Of a DNA stretch of 64,000 nt, positions 16,934 to 29,570 are shown one piece after another; within the stretch, counting starts at the first letter, position 1, and the number at the start of each line of letters is the position of its first letter. The DNA comes from Stenotrophomonas sp. BIO128-Bstrain (GTDB lineage: Bacteria > Pseudomonadota > Gammaproteobacteria > Xanthomonadales > Xanthomonadaceae), in assembly GCF_030128875.1 (NCBI RefSeq), contig NZ_CP124620.1, positions 1,550,001-1,614,000 of the forward strand, given 5' to 3'. The notes under the pieces are model-generated. The model was not told where the DNA came from, searched no databases, and saw nothing but the letters and a program-made list of their open reading frames with translations. A program made the translations under genes and the position numbers.

Positions 16934-18205
16934 TCAATCCCAGTGCCGGCCGTCGTCTGTATTGAGAGACGCTTCCAGGAAACACTGGTGCGTATCGGCC
17001 ATGCGGTGCATGTCATCGAGCAACGTGGCCAGGATTTCATCCAGATCCCGATCGGGATCGGTGGGAACAGTTAACCGGTACTCGCTGCTGGCGGTGTTCA
17101 GACGCACTGCCTGGAACGGAGCCAAGCAGATCTCTTCAATCCGGCCCCGGGCCTTGGCCGCGCCGCGGCCCGCGCGGGCAAACGGGGTCAGCACCATGCG
17201 CAGACGGAGCTGCAGCGCAGATTTGCCCTCGGGTGCCGGCAGTGCCATCGCCGGTACCGGCGCGGTTGGACTGGGTAGGCTCGCTTCAATGCGGTCCCGG
17301 GCAAACGGGTCACGCCCATCCAGGTAGCGCATGGCCGACTGCACATCGCGCCAGCCCACGTACTCCATCAACGCCTTCATGTCCCAGCCTTGGTCGTTGG
17401 CCCAACTGGCAAAGCCGCGGCGCAACGAATGGCTGCTGTGGAGCCCCGCATCGGCAAAGCCGGCACTGGTCAGCAACTCGCGTAGCAGGCGCACCAAGCT
17501 ATTGGGATGGAGGCCTTCGGCGCTCACCTGGCCCCATTGGTTGACCGCCCGAAATACCGGTCCTTCCTGCAGGTCGGCCGCCTGCAGCCACACCTGGGTC
17601 GCCTCCACCGGGCACAGCCGCGACAACGCCGGCACCTTGTAGGTAACGCCGGCCGCTCGGCGATCGCCCTTGCTGCGCGGCAGGAAACAGGTCATCCCCT
17701 GTCCCGGCACCAGCGTGAGATGGGCCACGTCCAGACGCAGCAGTTCATCGCCGCGAAAGCCACGCCAGAATCCGAGCAGCACCAGCGCTCGGTCCCGTTG
17801 GTGGCGCAGCGCTGCCGCTCCGTCGCCCCGCGCGCGTGCCGCCGCGATCGCAGCGGCCAGCCAGTCGTCGAGCTCGACCAGCCGCCGAATCTGAAGCGGC
17901 GCGGCTTGCTTGACCTGCCCGGGGTGCAGGGTCTGGATGCCTTTGAGCACCTTGCGCACCAGCGGCGACCGGGTGGGATCGACAAATCCGTGGTCGCGGT
18001 GCCAAGAGGCGATGGCCGCCAGGCGTTGGCGAAGGGTGCTGGTGGCCAGGGTCTGCGCATACGCGGCCAGGTATCGGGCCACGCTGTCAGGTGTCGCTGG
18101 GAGGTGGCCTTGCCACTCGACTTCAAAGTGCCGCAGCGCCGACGCATAGCTGCGCACCGTGTTCTGGCGCGTGGCCGCATCGAGGTAGCGGTCCAGTTCG
18201 GTCAC
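16934..18205 (-). CDS. Tyrosine recombinase of the Tn3 element (TnpI-like cointegrate resolvase)
   Basis: With a GTG start at 18205 it is 423 residues. The N-terminal core-binding domain reads RQNTVRSYASALRHFEVEW. The catalytic domain has the arginine in GFRGDELLRL, HxxR in SSHSLRRGF, VGWRDVQSAMRY with tryptophan at the third histidine position and the nucleophile tyrosine. The C-terminal extension after about residue 300 is unusual. Tn3 elements of the Tn4430 kind use such a recombinase, placed before tnpA, to resolve cointegrates. The GTG overlaps the stop of the merR gene (GTGA), which argues for this start and for translational coupling. A recombination site was not located. Confidence 0.75.
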   Translation of the reverse strand: MTELDRYLDAATRQNTVRSYASALRHFEVEWQGHLPATPDSVARYLAAYAQTLATSTLRQRLAAIASWHRDHGFVDPTRSPLVRKVLKGIQTLHPGQVKQAAPLQIRRLVELDDWLAAAIAAARARGDGAAALRHQRDRALVLLGFWRGFRGDELLRLDVAHLTLVPGQGMTCFLPRSKGDRRAAGVTYKVPALSRLCPVEATQVWLQAADLQEGPVFRAVNQWGQVSAEGLHPNSLVRLLRELLTSAGFADAGLHSSHSLRRGFASWANDQGWDMKALMEYVGWRDVQSAMRYLDGRDPFARDRIEASLPSPTAPVPAMALPAPEGKSALQLRLRMVLTPFARAGRGAAKARGRIEEICLAPFQAVRLNTASSEYRLTVPTDPDRDLDEILATLLDDMHRMADTHQCFLEASLNTDDGRHWD

Positions 18206-18615
18206 TGGCGCGTGGCCTCCACAGCGACCGGCTGCCGCAGGGTCGACAGGATGGTGCATTCCGCCCGCTGCCCACCGTGGCAACTGGCAATCACCCGTTC
18301 CAACTCGCTGGCCATGCGCTGCAGGTCGGCCATGCGCGCCCGCACGTCGGTCAGATGGCTGCGTGCCAGCCGATCCACGTCCCCGCACGAAAGCTCCTCA
18401 TCGCCGGCCAGCTGCAGCAGGCTGCGGACCTCCTCTAGGCTGAAGCCTAGGTCCCGGCCGCGCGCAATGAAGCGCAGCCGCTCGATGTCGGCCGGGCCAT
18501 AGACCCGGTAGCCATTGCCCGAGCGCCCCGGGCGCGGCAGCAGGCCGATCCGCTCGTAATAGCGGATCGTCTCCAGGTGGCATCCACTGGCGTCGGCAGC
18601 CTCACTGATTTTCAT
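18202..18615 (-). CDS. MerR-family heavy-metal-responsive regulator (CadR/PbrR/ZntR-like)
   Basis: A 137-residue regulator. It has a MerR HTH (KISEAADASGCHLETIRYYE, then GLLPRPGRSGNGYRVYG), a dimerisation helix, and metal-site cysteines in ELSCGDVDRL and ASCHGGQRAECTIL, in the positions used by Cd/Pb/Zn sensors. It is divergent from the CDF-czcCBA operon and faces a typical 19-bp-spacer operator at 18627-18657, so it should activate that operon when metal is bound. It is also the first gene before the recombinase and tnpA, overlapping the recombinase by 4 bases. The ATG at 18615 matches the family start; the frame is open further upstream. Confidence 0.85.
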   Translation of the reverse strand: MKISEAADASGCHLETIRYYERIGLLPRPGRSGNGYRVYGPADIERLRFIARGRDLGFSLEEVRSLLQLAGDEELSCGDVDRLARSHLTDVRARMADLQRMASELERVIASCHGGQRAECTILSTLRQPVAVEATRQ

Positions 18616-18626
18616 TCGTAGTACGC

Positions 18627-18657
18627 TTGACTCCGTAGTAGCTACGGACTTTACCCT
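18627..18657 (+). promoter_or_regulatory. MerR-type promoter/operator of the CDF-czcCBA operon
   Basis: The -35 box TTGACT (18627-18632) and a -10-like TACCCT (18652-18657) are separated by 19 bases. A perfect dyad, TCCGTAG-TAG-CTACGGA (18632-18648), fills the spacer. An overlong spacer with a central dyad is the signature of promoters untwisted by metal-bound MerR proteins. It faces the CDF gene at 18721. Confidence 0.8.
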
Positions 18658-18720
18658 CACCTGCTGTGTCATGCCAGCGGCCCGCCCGGGCCCGGCTTCC
18701 CTGCGACTGGAGATGTTCCG

Positions 18721-19338
18721 ATGAGTGATTGCGGCTGCCACCACGAGGCCAAGAATGCGCAGGAGCGGCGCGTCCTCTGGATCGCCCTAGCGTTGAACGC
18801 GGCGATGGCCGTGATCGGCGGCATCGCCGGCTGGATTGCCCATTCCACTGGCCTACTGGCCGACGCTCTGGACATGCTGTCCGATGCCACCGCCTATGCC
18901 ATTGGCCTGGTCGCTATCGGGCGCACGGCGCGATTCAAGGCCAATGCCGCGTGGGTCAGCGGCAGCGTGCTGCTTGTGCTGGGTGTGGGCGTGTTGGTTG
19001 AGGTCGGCCGTCGCGTGATGTACGGCGCCGAGCCGGTCAGCGGCTGGATGATTGGCACCGCCCTGCTGTCGCTGGCGGTCAATATGACCGTGCTGCGCAT
19101 GCTGGCGCCGCTAAAGTCCGGCGAAGTGCATCTGCGAGCCACCTGGCTGTTCACCCGGGCTGATGTGGTCGCCAATGTTGGCGTGATCCTGGCCGGCCTG
19201 CTGGTCTGGTGGCTGGCCAGTCCGTACCCGGATTTCGTGATCGGCGCCCTGATCGGCCTGTACGTGATCAAGGAGGCCTTCGAGATCTTGGGTGATGCCC
19301 GCCGGGCACGTGCCGACGCGCGCAAGACGGCTGTATGA
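18721..19338 (+). CDS. Cation diffusion facilitator (CzcD-like) lacking the C-terminal cytoplasmic domain
   Basis: A 205-residue inner-membrane metal/proton antiporter with six predicted helices. The metal sites read LADALDMLSDATAY in helix 2 and FTRADVVANVGVI in helix 5. The N-terminus CGCHHEAK could bind metal. The protein ends right after the last helix, so the usual regulatory C-terminal domain of about 80 residues is absent; a separate protein resembling that domain is encoded at 25175. It is the first gene under the MerR promoter and would move Zn/Cd/Co from cytoplasm to periplasm, where CzcCBA exports it. The next gene overlaps by 4 bases. Confidence 0.85.
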   Translation: MSDCGCHHEAKNAQERRVLWIALALNAAMAVIGGIAGWIAHSTGLLADALDMLSDATAYAIGLVAIGRTARFKANAAWVSGSVLLVLGVGVLVEVGRRVMYGAEPVSGWMIGTALLSLAVNMTVLRMLAPLKSGEVHLRATWLFTRADVVANVGVILAGLLVWWLASPYPDFVIGALIGLYVIKEAFEILGDARRARADARKTAV

Positions 19339-19691
19339 CCAGGCTTGGCCGGCTGGGTTCTGGCCTGCGCTGGCTCCTGCTGGCGCACTTGGCCGTGGGT
19401 CTGGTGGCGCAGCCGGTGCTGGCACTGGTCGGCGAGCTACATGTTCAAACCCATCTGGCCACTGCCGACCGCGGCCCGGCAGTGTCGCCGCCAGCTGCCG
19501 AGCGTGGCATAGACGTCGCCCTGCACCGGCTTCAGCAGCTGGTGCTGTGTTGCGGCCAAGCCGTGCCGGCACCTGAGATCCTGCTGGCCGTGGCGGACAT
19601 CGGCCGGTATTTGCCCGTACTGAACGCCGATACGCCGACGTATCCGCACGCGCACCCGATTGCGCCATTCCGACCGCCGATCGCAGGGTGA
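19335..19691 (+). CDS. Small exported hypothetical protein of the czc operon
   Basis: A 118-residue protein whose ATG overlaps the CDF stop by 4 bases. A hydrophobic N-terminus (LGSGLRWLLLAHLAVGLVAQ) suggests export. The rest has CCGQAVPAPEILLAVADIGRY and a histidine/proline-rich tail (YPHAHPIAPF). It occupies the place just before the outer-membrane factor, as do the small Cys-containing proteins at 35610 and 57247 ahead of the two cusC genes, and as czcI-like genes do in other czc operons. No function can be assigned. Confidence 0.55.
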   Translation: MTRLGRLGSGLRWLLLAHLAVGLVAQPVLALVGELHVQTHLATADRGPAVSPPAAERGIDVALHRLQQLVLCCGQAVPAPEILLAVADIGRYLPVLNADTPTYPHAHPIAPFRPPIAG

Positions 19692-19747
19692 GGTCCGCCG
19701 GCATGCGCCGGCACCCTGTCGATATCGAGAACCTTCGGAGTACTTCC

Positions 19748-21024
19748 ATGCATGTGCGATTGGCGGCGATAGCCGCATGGCTGCTGTTGGGCGGCGCAAT
19801 GGCGACGCCGGCGTCGGCCGCCGAGTTGATGACCTTGGACGACGCGTTTGCGCGTGTGGCCCAAACCCACCCCGAGCTGCGCCTGGTCGATGCTCGGGCC
19901 AACGTGCTCGCTGCCGAGCGCGATCAGGCGGTGCAGCGCCCACCGTGGACGGTCGGTGCAGAGGTCGAAAACGCTTTGGGCACTGGCGCAGCCCGCGGCC
20001 TGGACAGCGCGGAACTGACCTTGAGCCTGAGCTCGGTCCTGGAGCGCGGCGGCAAGCTCGACGCCCGCCGCACCTTGGCCCAGGGCCGGATTGATGCACT
20101 GGCCGTGCAGCGGGAGACCGGCCGACTGGACCTGCTCGCCGAAACGGCGCAGCGCTACCTGGCCGTGGTCGGTGCCGATCGGCAACGCAAACTGGCGAAC
20201 ATGGATGTCGGTCAGCGCCAGCGGACCGTGGCGGCCGCCCGGCAGCGCCTACAGGCCGGCGCCTCACCAGAATCGGTGGTGCTCACCGCCCAAGCTGCAC
20301 TGGCGCGGGCCGAGCTGACCCGTGATCGGGCCGAGCAGCAGCGAATCGCCGCTCGTCAGCATCTGGCCGCACTGTGGGGCGAACGTGCTCCCAGCTTCGA
20401 GGTGGCTGCGGCCGATCCCATGGTCTTGCCGGCGATCGCGTCCATGCAGACGCTGGCCGAGGAGCTGGAGCGGACTCCGGAACTGGCGCAGTTTGCCGAC
20501 GCCCGTCGGATCGCGCAGGCACGACTGCAGCTGGCGCGTTCGGCGGCCGCGCCGGACCTGTCCTGGCAGCTGGGTGTGCGTCGCCTGCAGGAGTCCGATG
20601 ACACCGCGCTGGTGGCCAGCCTGTCCATGCCGCTGGGCAGCCGCAGCCGTGCACAGCCGGAGATTCGCGCCGGTGAAGCCGAACTGGAGGTGCTGGCAAT
20701 CGAGCGCGATTCCAAGGGCTTGTCGCTGTATTCCACGTTGGTCGAGGCCCATGGCCGCTACACCGTGGCACAGGCCGAGGTGGCACGGTTGCAAGGCGAC
20801 GTGCTGCCGAAGCTGGCCCGGGCTGAGCAGGCCGCCGAGCGCGCCTATCGCGCTGGCGCGATCAGCTACCTGGAATGGGCACAGTTGCAGTCCGAATGCA
20901 CGGCCATGGCCCAGCAGCAGCTGGACGTGGCGCTCGATGCGCAGCGCGCCCTGATCGAAATTCAACGACTGACCGGCCAGGCGCTTGTCACGCCGCCGGC
21001 GGCCGCTTCCACTGGAGAGACCCC

Positions 21025-21028
<4 letters not shown>
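19748..21028 (+). CDS. czcC: CzcC outer-membrane factor
   Basis: A 426-residue TolC-like protein with signal peptide (RLAAIAAWLLLGGAMATPASA) and two outer-membrane-efflux repeats rich in alanine, glutamine and arginine coiled-coil helices (e.g. LDDAFARVAQTHPELRLVDA). It forms the outer-membrane tunnel for the CzcCBA pump. ATG 19748 gives the complete signal peptide; the frame opens earlier but without one. The stop overlaps czcB by 4 bases (ATGA). Confidence 0.88.
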
Positions 21029-25453
<4,425 letters not shown>

Positions 25454-25482
25454 TCACTGACGGCGGCCTTGCGTCCACGCGG

Positions 25483-26787
25483 TCATTGCGCGAGCGGCAG
25501 CCAGATCCAGAGCGCGATGAGCGTGGCCAACAGGACGGGGGGCGTGAGGATCAGCCCCACCTTCATGTACTGCCCCCACGTAATCCGTTGGCCCTTGCCG
25601 GCAAGGACGTGCAGCCACAGCAGGGTCGCGAGCGACCCAATCGGAGTGAGCTTGGGGCCAAGGTCGTTGCCCACGACGTTGGCATAGATCATCATTTCGC
25701 GGGTGGCGGCCGGAAGATTGGCCCCGTCGATGGCCAGCGCGCCCACCAGGGTTGCCGGCATGTTGTTCATCATCGATGCGAGACCCGCCACCGCGAAGCC
25801 GGTACCGATCGTGGCCACAAAGGTTCCCTGCGCTGCCAGCCACTCAAGCACCGCACTTGCCACCTTTGTCAGCCAGGCGTTGCCAAGCCCATAAACCACA
25901 AGATACATGCCAACCGAGAACAGCACGATCTGCCAAGGCGCGCCGCGCAGAATCTTGGTCAGGGCCATGGTGGCGCCTCGGCCGCCTCTCGCCCAGCGAC
26001 CTGCAATTGCCACCAGCACCAGCGCAGCCGCACCCGTCACCAAGGCGATGGGGACGCCGAGCGGCCCGGTTACGAAGTACGCAACGAGCAACGATGCAAG
26101 AAGGGGCAAGGCGGCGCGAAAGACTGCCTTGTCGCGGATCGCCTCATGCGGCGCTTCAAGATCGTGGAGCGGGTAAGTGCGCGGAATGTCGCGGCGGAAC
26201 CAGAGCCACAGGACGATCAGCGTGGCACCGACCGACACCAAATTCACCGGCACCATGACCGCTGCGTAGCGTCCAAATGAGACGTCAAAGAAGTTCGCGG
26301 TGACGATGTTGACCAAGTTCGAGACAACGAGCGGCAGGCTGGCCGTATCAGCAATGAAGCCGCAAGCCACAGTGAACGCCAGCGCACTTGCAGGCGGGAA
26401 GTTCAAGCGCAGCAGAATGGCAAGAACAATCGGCGTCAGCAGGAGTGCAGCGCCATCGTTGGCGAATACTGCCGCGATCGCAGCGCCCAGCAAGACGACC
26501 AGCGGGAAGAGCTTCCGGCCATTGCCGCCGCCCCAGCGGGCCACATGCAGGGCAGCCCATTCGAAGAAGCCGGCTGCGTCTAGGATGAGCGAGATGATGA
26601 TGAGTGCGACGAAAGTGAACGTCGCATCCCAGACAATCCCCCACACCGTGGCGACGTCACCCCACCCGACGACGCCGGTGGCCAACGCTACTGCGGCGCC
26701 GGCGAGTGCCGACCAACCGATACCGAATCCGCGCGGCTGCCAGATGACGAATACAAGGGTGACGATGAATATCGCGAGGGCAAGCAT
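25483..26787 (-). CDS. arsB: ArsB arsenite efflux membrane protein
   Basis: A 434-residue, eleven- to twelve-helix permease of the ArsB/NhaD type. Hallmarks are [58 protein letters not shown] and [15 protein letters not shown]. It extrudes arsenite produced by the reductases upstream. ATG 26787 has GGAG at a good distance and starts with the first helix; a TTG at 26802 is also possible. It is the last gene of the ars operon and is convergent with the czc operon. Confidence 0.88.
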   Translation of the reverse strand: MLALAIFIVTLVFVIWQPRGFGIGWSALAGAAVALATGVVGWGDVATVWGIVWDATFTFVALIIISLILDAAGFFEWAALHVARWGGGNGRKLFPLVVLLGAAIAAVFANDGAALLLTPIVLAILLRLNFPPASALAFTVACGFIADTASLPLVVSNLVNIVTANFFDVSFGRYAAVMVPVNLVSVGATLIVLWLWFRRDIPRTYPLHDLEAPHEAIRDKAVFRAALPLLASLLVAYFVTGPLGVPIALVTGAAALVLVAIAGRWARGGRGATMALTKILRGAPWQIVLFSVGMYLVVYGLGNAWLTKVASAVLEWLAAQGTFVATIGTGFAVAGLASMMNNMPATLVGALAIDGANLPAATREMMIYANVVGNDLGPKLTPIGSLATLLWLHVLAGKGQRITWGQYMKVGLILTPPVLLATLIALWIWLPLAQ

Positions 26788-26805
26788 GCCGCGCTCCGAC
26801 AAAGG

Positions 26806-27531
26806 TTAGATGGAGCGCTGATTCACGCGCTTGGACAGTTCTTCGGCGCTCTCAACGCGCTCGGAATAGCGATCGGTCAGATACACAGAGCGACCACGCA
26901 CGAGCCAAGTGAACTTCACCAACTCCTCGCACACGTCAGCAACTCGCTGATAGTACGCAGATGGCTTCATGCGTCCGGCCTCATCAAATTCCTGGAATGC
27001 CTTGGCCACCGAGGACTGGTTCGGGATGGTGACCATACGCATCCACCGGCCGAGGACGCGCAGCTGGTTTACCGCGTTGAAGCTCTGCGAGCCGCCGGAC
27101 ACCTGCATCACCGCCAAGGTTTTGCCTTGTGTTGGGCGCTTGGCGCCGTCGGCCAGAGGAATCCAATCGATCTGTGCCTTCATGATCCCGGTCATGGCGC
27201 CGTGGCGTTCCGGGCTGACCCAAACCATGCCTTCGGACCAGTACGCGAGCTCGCGCAACTCACCCACCTTCGGATGATCCGGGGTGGCTCCGTCAGGCAG
27301 TGGCAAGTCATGCGGATCGAAGATTCGCACCTCGCAGCCATACCAGCGCAAGAGTCGGCCGGCTTCTTCTGCCAGCAGCCGGGAATAAGAGCGTTCCCGC
27401 AGCGATCCATAGAGGATGAGGATCCGCGGTGGGTGCCTTGGCTCGCCGGGCCCAGCTAGTGCGTCAACGTCGATCGGTGCAAGTTGCGTTGCGTCGATGC
27501 TCGGCAGATCTACGGCAATGCGATCAATCAC
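26806..27531 (-). CDS. arsH: ArsH NADPH-dependent FMN oxidoreductase
   Basis: A 241-residue flavoprotein with the flavodoxin-like motif [15 protein letters not shown] and the ArsH blocks [20 protein letters not shown] and [19 protein letters not shown]. ArsH oxidises trivalent organoarsenicals to less toxic pentavalent forms. The GTG at 27531 overlaps the arsC stop (GTGA) and gives the usual family length; the longer open frame has no good start. Confidence 0.85.
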   Translation of the reverse strand: MIDRIAVDLPSIDATQLAPIDVDALAGPGEPRHPPRILILYGSLRERSYSRLLAEEAGRLLRWYGCEVRIFDPHDLPLPDGATPDHPKVGELRELAYWSEGMVWVSPERHGAMTGIMKAQIDWIPLADGAKRPTQGKTLAVMQVSGGSQSFNAVNQLRVLGRWMRMVTIPNQSSVAKAFQEFDEAGRMKPSAYYQRVADVCEELVKFTWLVRGRSVYLTDRYSERVESAEELSKRVNQRSI

Positions 27532-27941
27532 GTCGACGCCCCGGCTGCGGTCACGATTTCGCCGTCTTCCTTGGTGAAGGAGGACACCGGGTTGTCGAGC
27601 AGCGCGAGCACCTTTTCGGACGGTCGGCACAGCGCCACGCCCCGGTCGGAAACAACGATGGGACGGTTGATCAGGATCGGGTGCGCCATCATCGCGTCCA
27701 CCAGTTGTTCGTTGGTGAGCGCGGGATTATCCAAGCCCAGCTCAGCGTACGGTGTTCCCTTCTGGCGCAGGAGCTCACGAGGGGACATGCCCATCGCGGC
27801 GAGCAGCTCGACCAGCTTCTCGCGCGTGGGCGGCGCCTGCAGGTACTCGATGACCACCGGGTCTTCACCAGACTGGCGCATCATTTCAAGGGTATTCCGA
27901 GACGTGCCGCAGGCCGGGTTATGGTAGATCGTCAGCGTCAT
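27528..27941 (-). CDS. arsC: ArsC arsenate reductase (glutaredoxin-dependent)
   Basis: A 137-residue ArsC of the Escherichia coli plasmid R773 type. The catalytic cysteine is in [16 protein letters not shown], followed by [20 protein letters not shown] and [18 protein letters not shown]. It reduces arsenate to arsenite using glutaredoxin. It overlaps its neighbours by 4 bases on each side. A second reductase of a different type sits directly upstream, giving two redox routes in one operon. Confidence 0.9.
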   Translation of the reverse strand: MTLTIYHNPACGTSRNTLEMMRQSGEDPVVIEYLQAPPTREKLVELLAAMGMSPRELLRQKGTPYAELGLDNPALTNEQLVDAMMAHPILINRPIVVSDRGVALCRPSEKVLALLDNPVSSFTKEDGEIVTAAGAST

Positions 27942-28486
27942 GATGATCCCTCAAGCCACGTCGGGTCGGGTCGGGGCGACGTGGCGCCCTCGAACTGCCC
28001 GATGTCGCTTACCTGCGCCGTCAAGGCCGCCCGCGACAGCGTGTGGATCGGTAGCGCGACGAACGCCTTGATGCGGTTCTCCATGTACACCAGCGCCTGC
28101 CGGAAGGCAGCGCGCTGCCACATGTCCCCGCGCGTTTCGTGGCTAGGGTCCTCGATGCCCCAGTGCCCGGTAACCGGCTGTCCTGGCCAGAACGGGCAGG
28201 CCTCGCCGGCGGCTTGGTCGCAGACGGTGAACACGAAATCCATGCGCGGGGCATCCGGCACTCCGAACTCGTCCCACGCCTTGGAGCGCAGGCCCTCGAC
28301 TGGGTAGTCGGCCTGACGCAGCGTCTCGATTGCCAGAGGGTGGACCTCCCCCTTGGGGTGGCTGCCCGCGGAGAACGCATTGAAACGGCCATCGCCGATC
28401 TTGCGAAGGACGCTCTCGGCCAGGATCGAGCGGGCTGAATTACCGGTGCATAGGAACAGGACGTTAAAGGGCTGAGGAAAGCTCAT
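27938..28486 (-). CDS. Arsenate reductase of the low-molecular-weight phosphatase type
   Basis: A 182-residue protein with the P-loop FLCTGNSARSILAES, then DFVFTVCDQAAGEACPFWPG and a late helix RNRIKAFVALPIHTL-like region. It belongs to the LMW phosphatase/ArsC family, in which the thioredoxin-coupled enzymes reduce arsenate. The C-terminal extension is longer than in the Staphylococcus aureus type. ATG 28486 overlaps the arsR stop by 4 bases, which favours it over the in-frame ATG at 28507. Confidence 0.85.
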   Translation of the reverse strand: MSFPQPFNVLFLCTGNSARSILAESVLRKIGDGRFNAFSAGSHPKGEVHPLAIETLRQADYPVEGLRSKAWDEFGVPDAPRMDFVFTVCDQAAGEACPFWPGQPVTGHWGIEDPSHETRGDMWQRAAFRQALVYMENRIKAFVALPIHTLSRAALTAQVSDIGQFEGATSPRPDPTWLEGSS

Positions 28487-28830
28487 GCGCAGGTCTCCGC
28501 GGTACAAGGAGTGACGAGGTTATTGAGGGCGCCGCAGATGTCCGGATTCCCGGAACAGCAGTCCTCAGTGAGGAATTCAAGAAGCTGGCGCATGTCCTCG
28601 TAGCTGGCCGCGTACAGGACGCGCCGCCCGTCGCGCCAAGAGCGCAGAAGGCTCGCCCGCTCCAGGGTCGCAAGGTGAAAGCTCATGCGCGGTGGCGCAA
28701 TCCCAAGCGCTTCGGCGATCTCGCCCGACGGCATGCCATTGGGGCCTGCGCGCACGAGCATCCTGAATGCGGCTAGGCGGTCGGAATGCGCAAGGGCAGA
28801 CAGCGCTGAGACAGCAAAGTCATCTTTCAT
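28483..28830 (-). CDS. arsR: ArsR-family transcriptional repressor
   Basis: A 115-residue winged-helix repressor (SALSALAHSDRLAAFRMLV, PSGEIAEALGIAPPRMSFHL, DGRRVLYAASYEDMRQLLEF). The canonical helix-3 cysteine pair is absent. Instead the C-terminus carries several cysteines (EDCCSGNPDIC, then TPCTAETCA), as in ArsR proteins with a C-terminal arsenite site. It heads the ars operon and should release its operator at 28841-28856 when arsenite binds. The start is ATG 28830; another ATG lies five codons upstream. Confidence 0.88.
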   Translation of the reverse strand: MKDDFAVSALSALAHSDRLAAFRMLVRAGPNGMPSGEIAEALGIAPPRMSFHLATLERASLLRSWRDGRRVLYAASYEDMRQLLEFLTEDCCSGNPDICGALNNLVTPCTAETCA

Positions 28831-28840
28831 AACTGCACTA

Positions 28841-28856
28841 TACAACTATTCTTGTA
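28841..28856 (-). promoter_or_regulatory. Probable ArsR operator
   Basis: An AT-rich inverted repeat TACAA-CTATTC-TTGTA lies 11 bases upstream of the arsR start, in the region where the operon promoter must be. Position and symmetry suggest ArsR autoregulation. Confidence 0.55.
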
Positions 28857-29075
28857 GAATCAAAATGAGGTGGCGGACCCTCCGCCTCTACTCGGCGGAG
28901 CTGAGGAAGGTCGCCCGTGGCCGATGGCAACACCGTCCACGGCGAGCCTGTCTCGACATAGCGCCGCTCCTTCGCCATTTTCGCGAGGTCAGCTTCCAGG
29001 TGAAGCCAGTTAGTGGCCGACGCAGTTCTGGTCCGAGGGCGACACCGCCGCTCCTCGGATATCCCGCAGACCCAG

Positions 29076-29483
29076 CTACTGTGCAGGAGCGATTCGGGTG
29101 ATCCTGGCCGTCATGCCTCGCGCCTCGAAATCGAACTGCACTTTCTGTCCGACCTCCACCGGAGCGATCAGCTCGGGCGATGCCGTGAAGCCCATCGTCA
29201 TAGCCGGCCAGTGCAGTGCCTCTACCGGGCCATGGGCGATGGTGATCTTGCCGGCAGCAATGTCGACGGACTCCACCGTGCCGGCGGCTGAAGCGTTTTT
29301 AGCCCTCTCGGGCGAAGCGGGTTTTTCCCGATCAGCCATCTGTGCATGTTCTGTGGCCGACATAGCCATGTTGTCAGCCGTCGCAGCGGAGCCATGGGTG
29401 GTCGCATCGTCATTGCTGGGTGCCTGCGAGCATGCTGCCAGCAGCAGTATCGCCAGGGTGGACGCGAAGGGCATCAGTTTCAT
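29076..29483 (-). CDS. cusF: CusF-like periplasmic copper-binding lipoprotein
   Basis: A 135-residue lipoprotein (lipobox AILLLAAC) with a His/Met-rich linker and a C-terminal CusF domain. The metal residues are visible in ITIAHGPVEALHWPAMTMGF: histidine, tryptophan and the two methionines that bind Cu(I)/Ag(I). It hands copper to CusB. It follows cusA in the same direction with an 87-base gap, so it is the last gene of this cus operon. Confidence 0.88.
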   Translation of the reverse strand: MKLMPFASTLAILLLAACSQAPSNDDATTHGSAATADNMAMSATEHAQMADREKPASPERAKNASAAGTVESVDIAAGKITIAHGPVEALHWPAMTMGFTASPELIAPVEVGQKVQFDFEARGMTARITRIAPAQ

Positions 29484-29570
29484 CTGTTCTTACCTCGATT
29501 ATTGAAGGGTGACTGCAGAGTCATGCGACGGCAACGCAGTCGGCCTGCCGCCACCGTTATAAAAGCAATT

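Noticed and set aside
13820..18205. A serine resolvase (TnpR) for the Tn3 element.
   Set aside because: No serine-recombinase motif is present; resolution would depend on the tyrosine recombinase.
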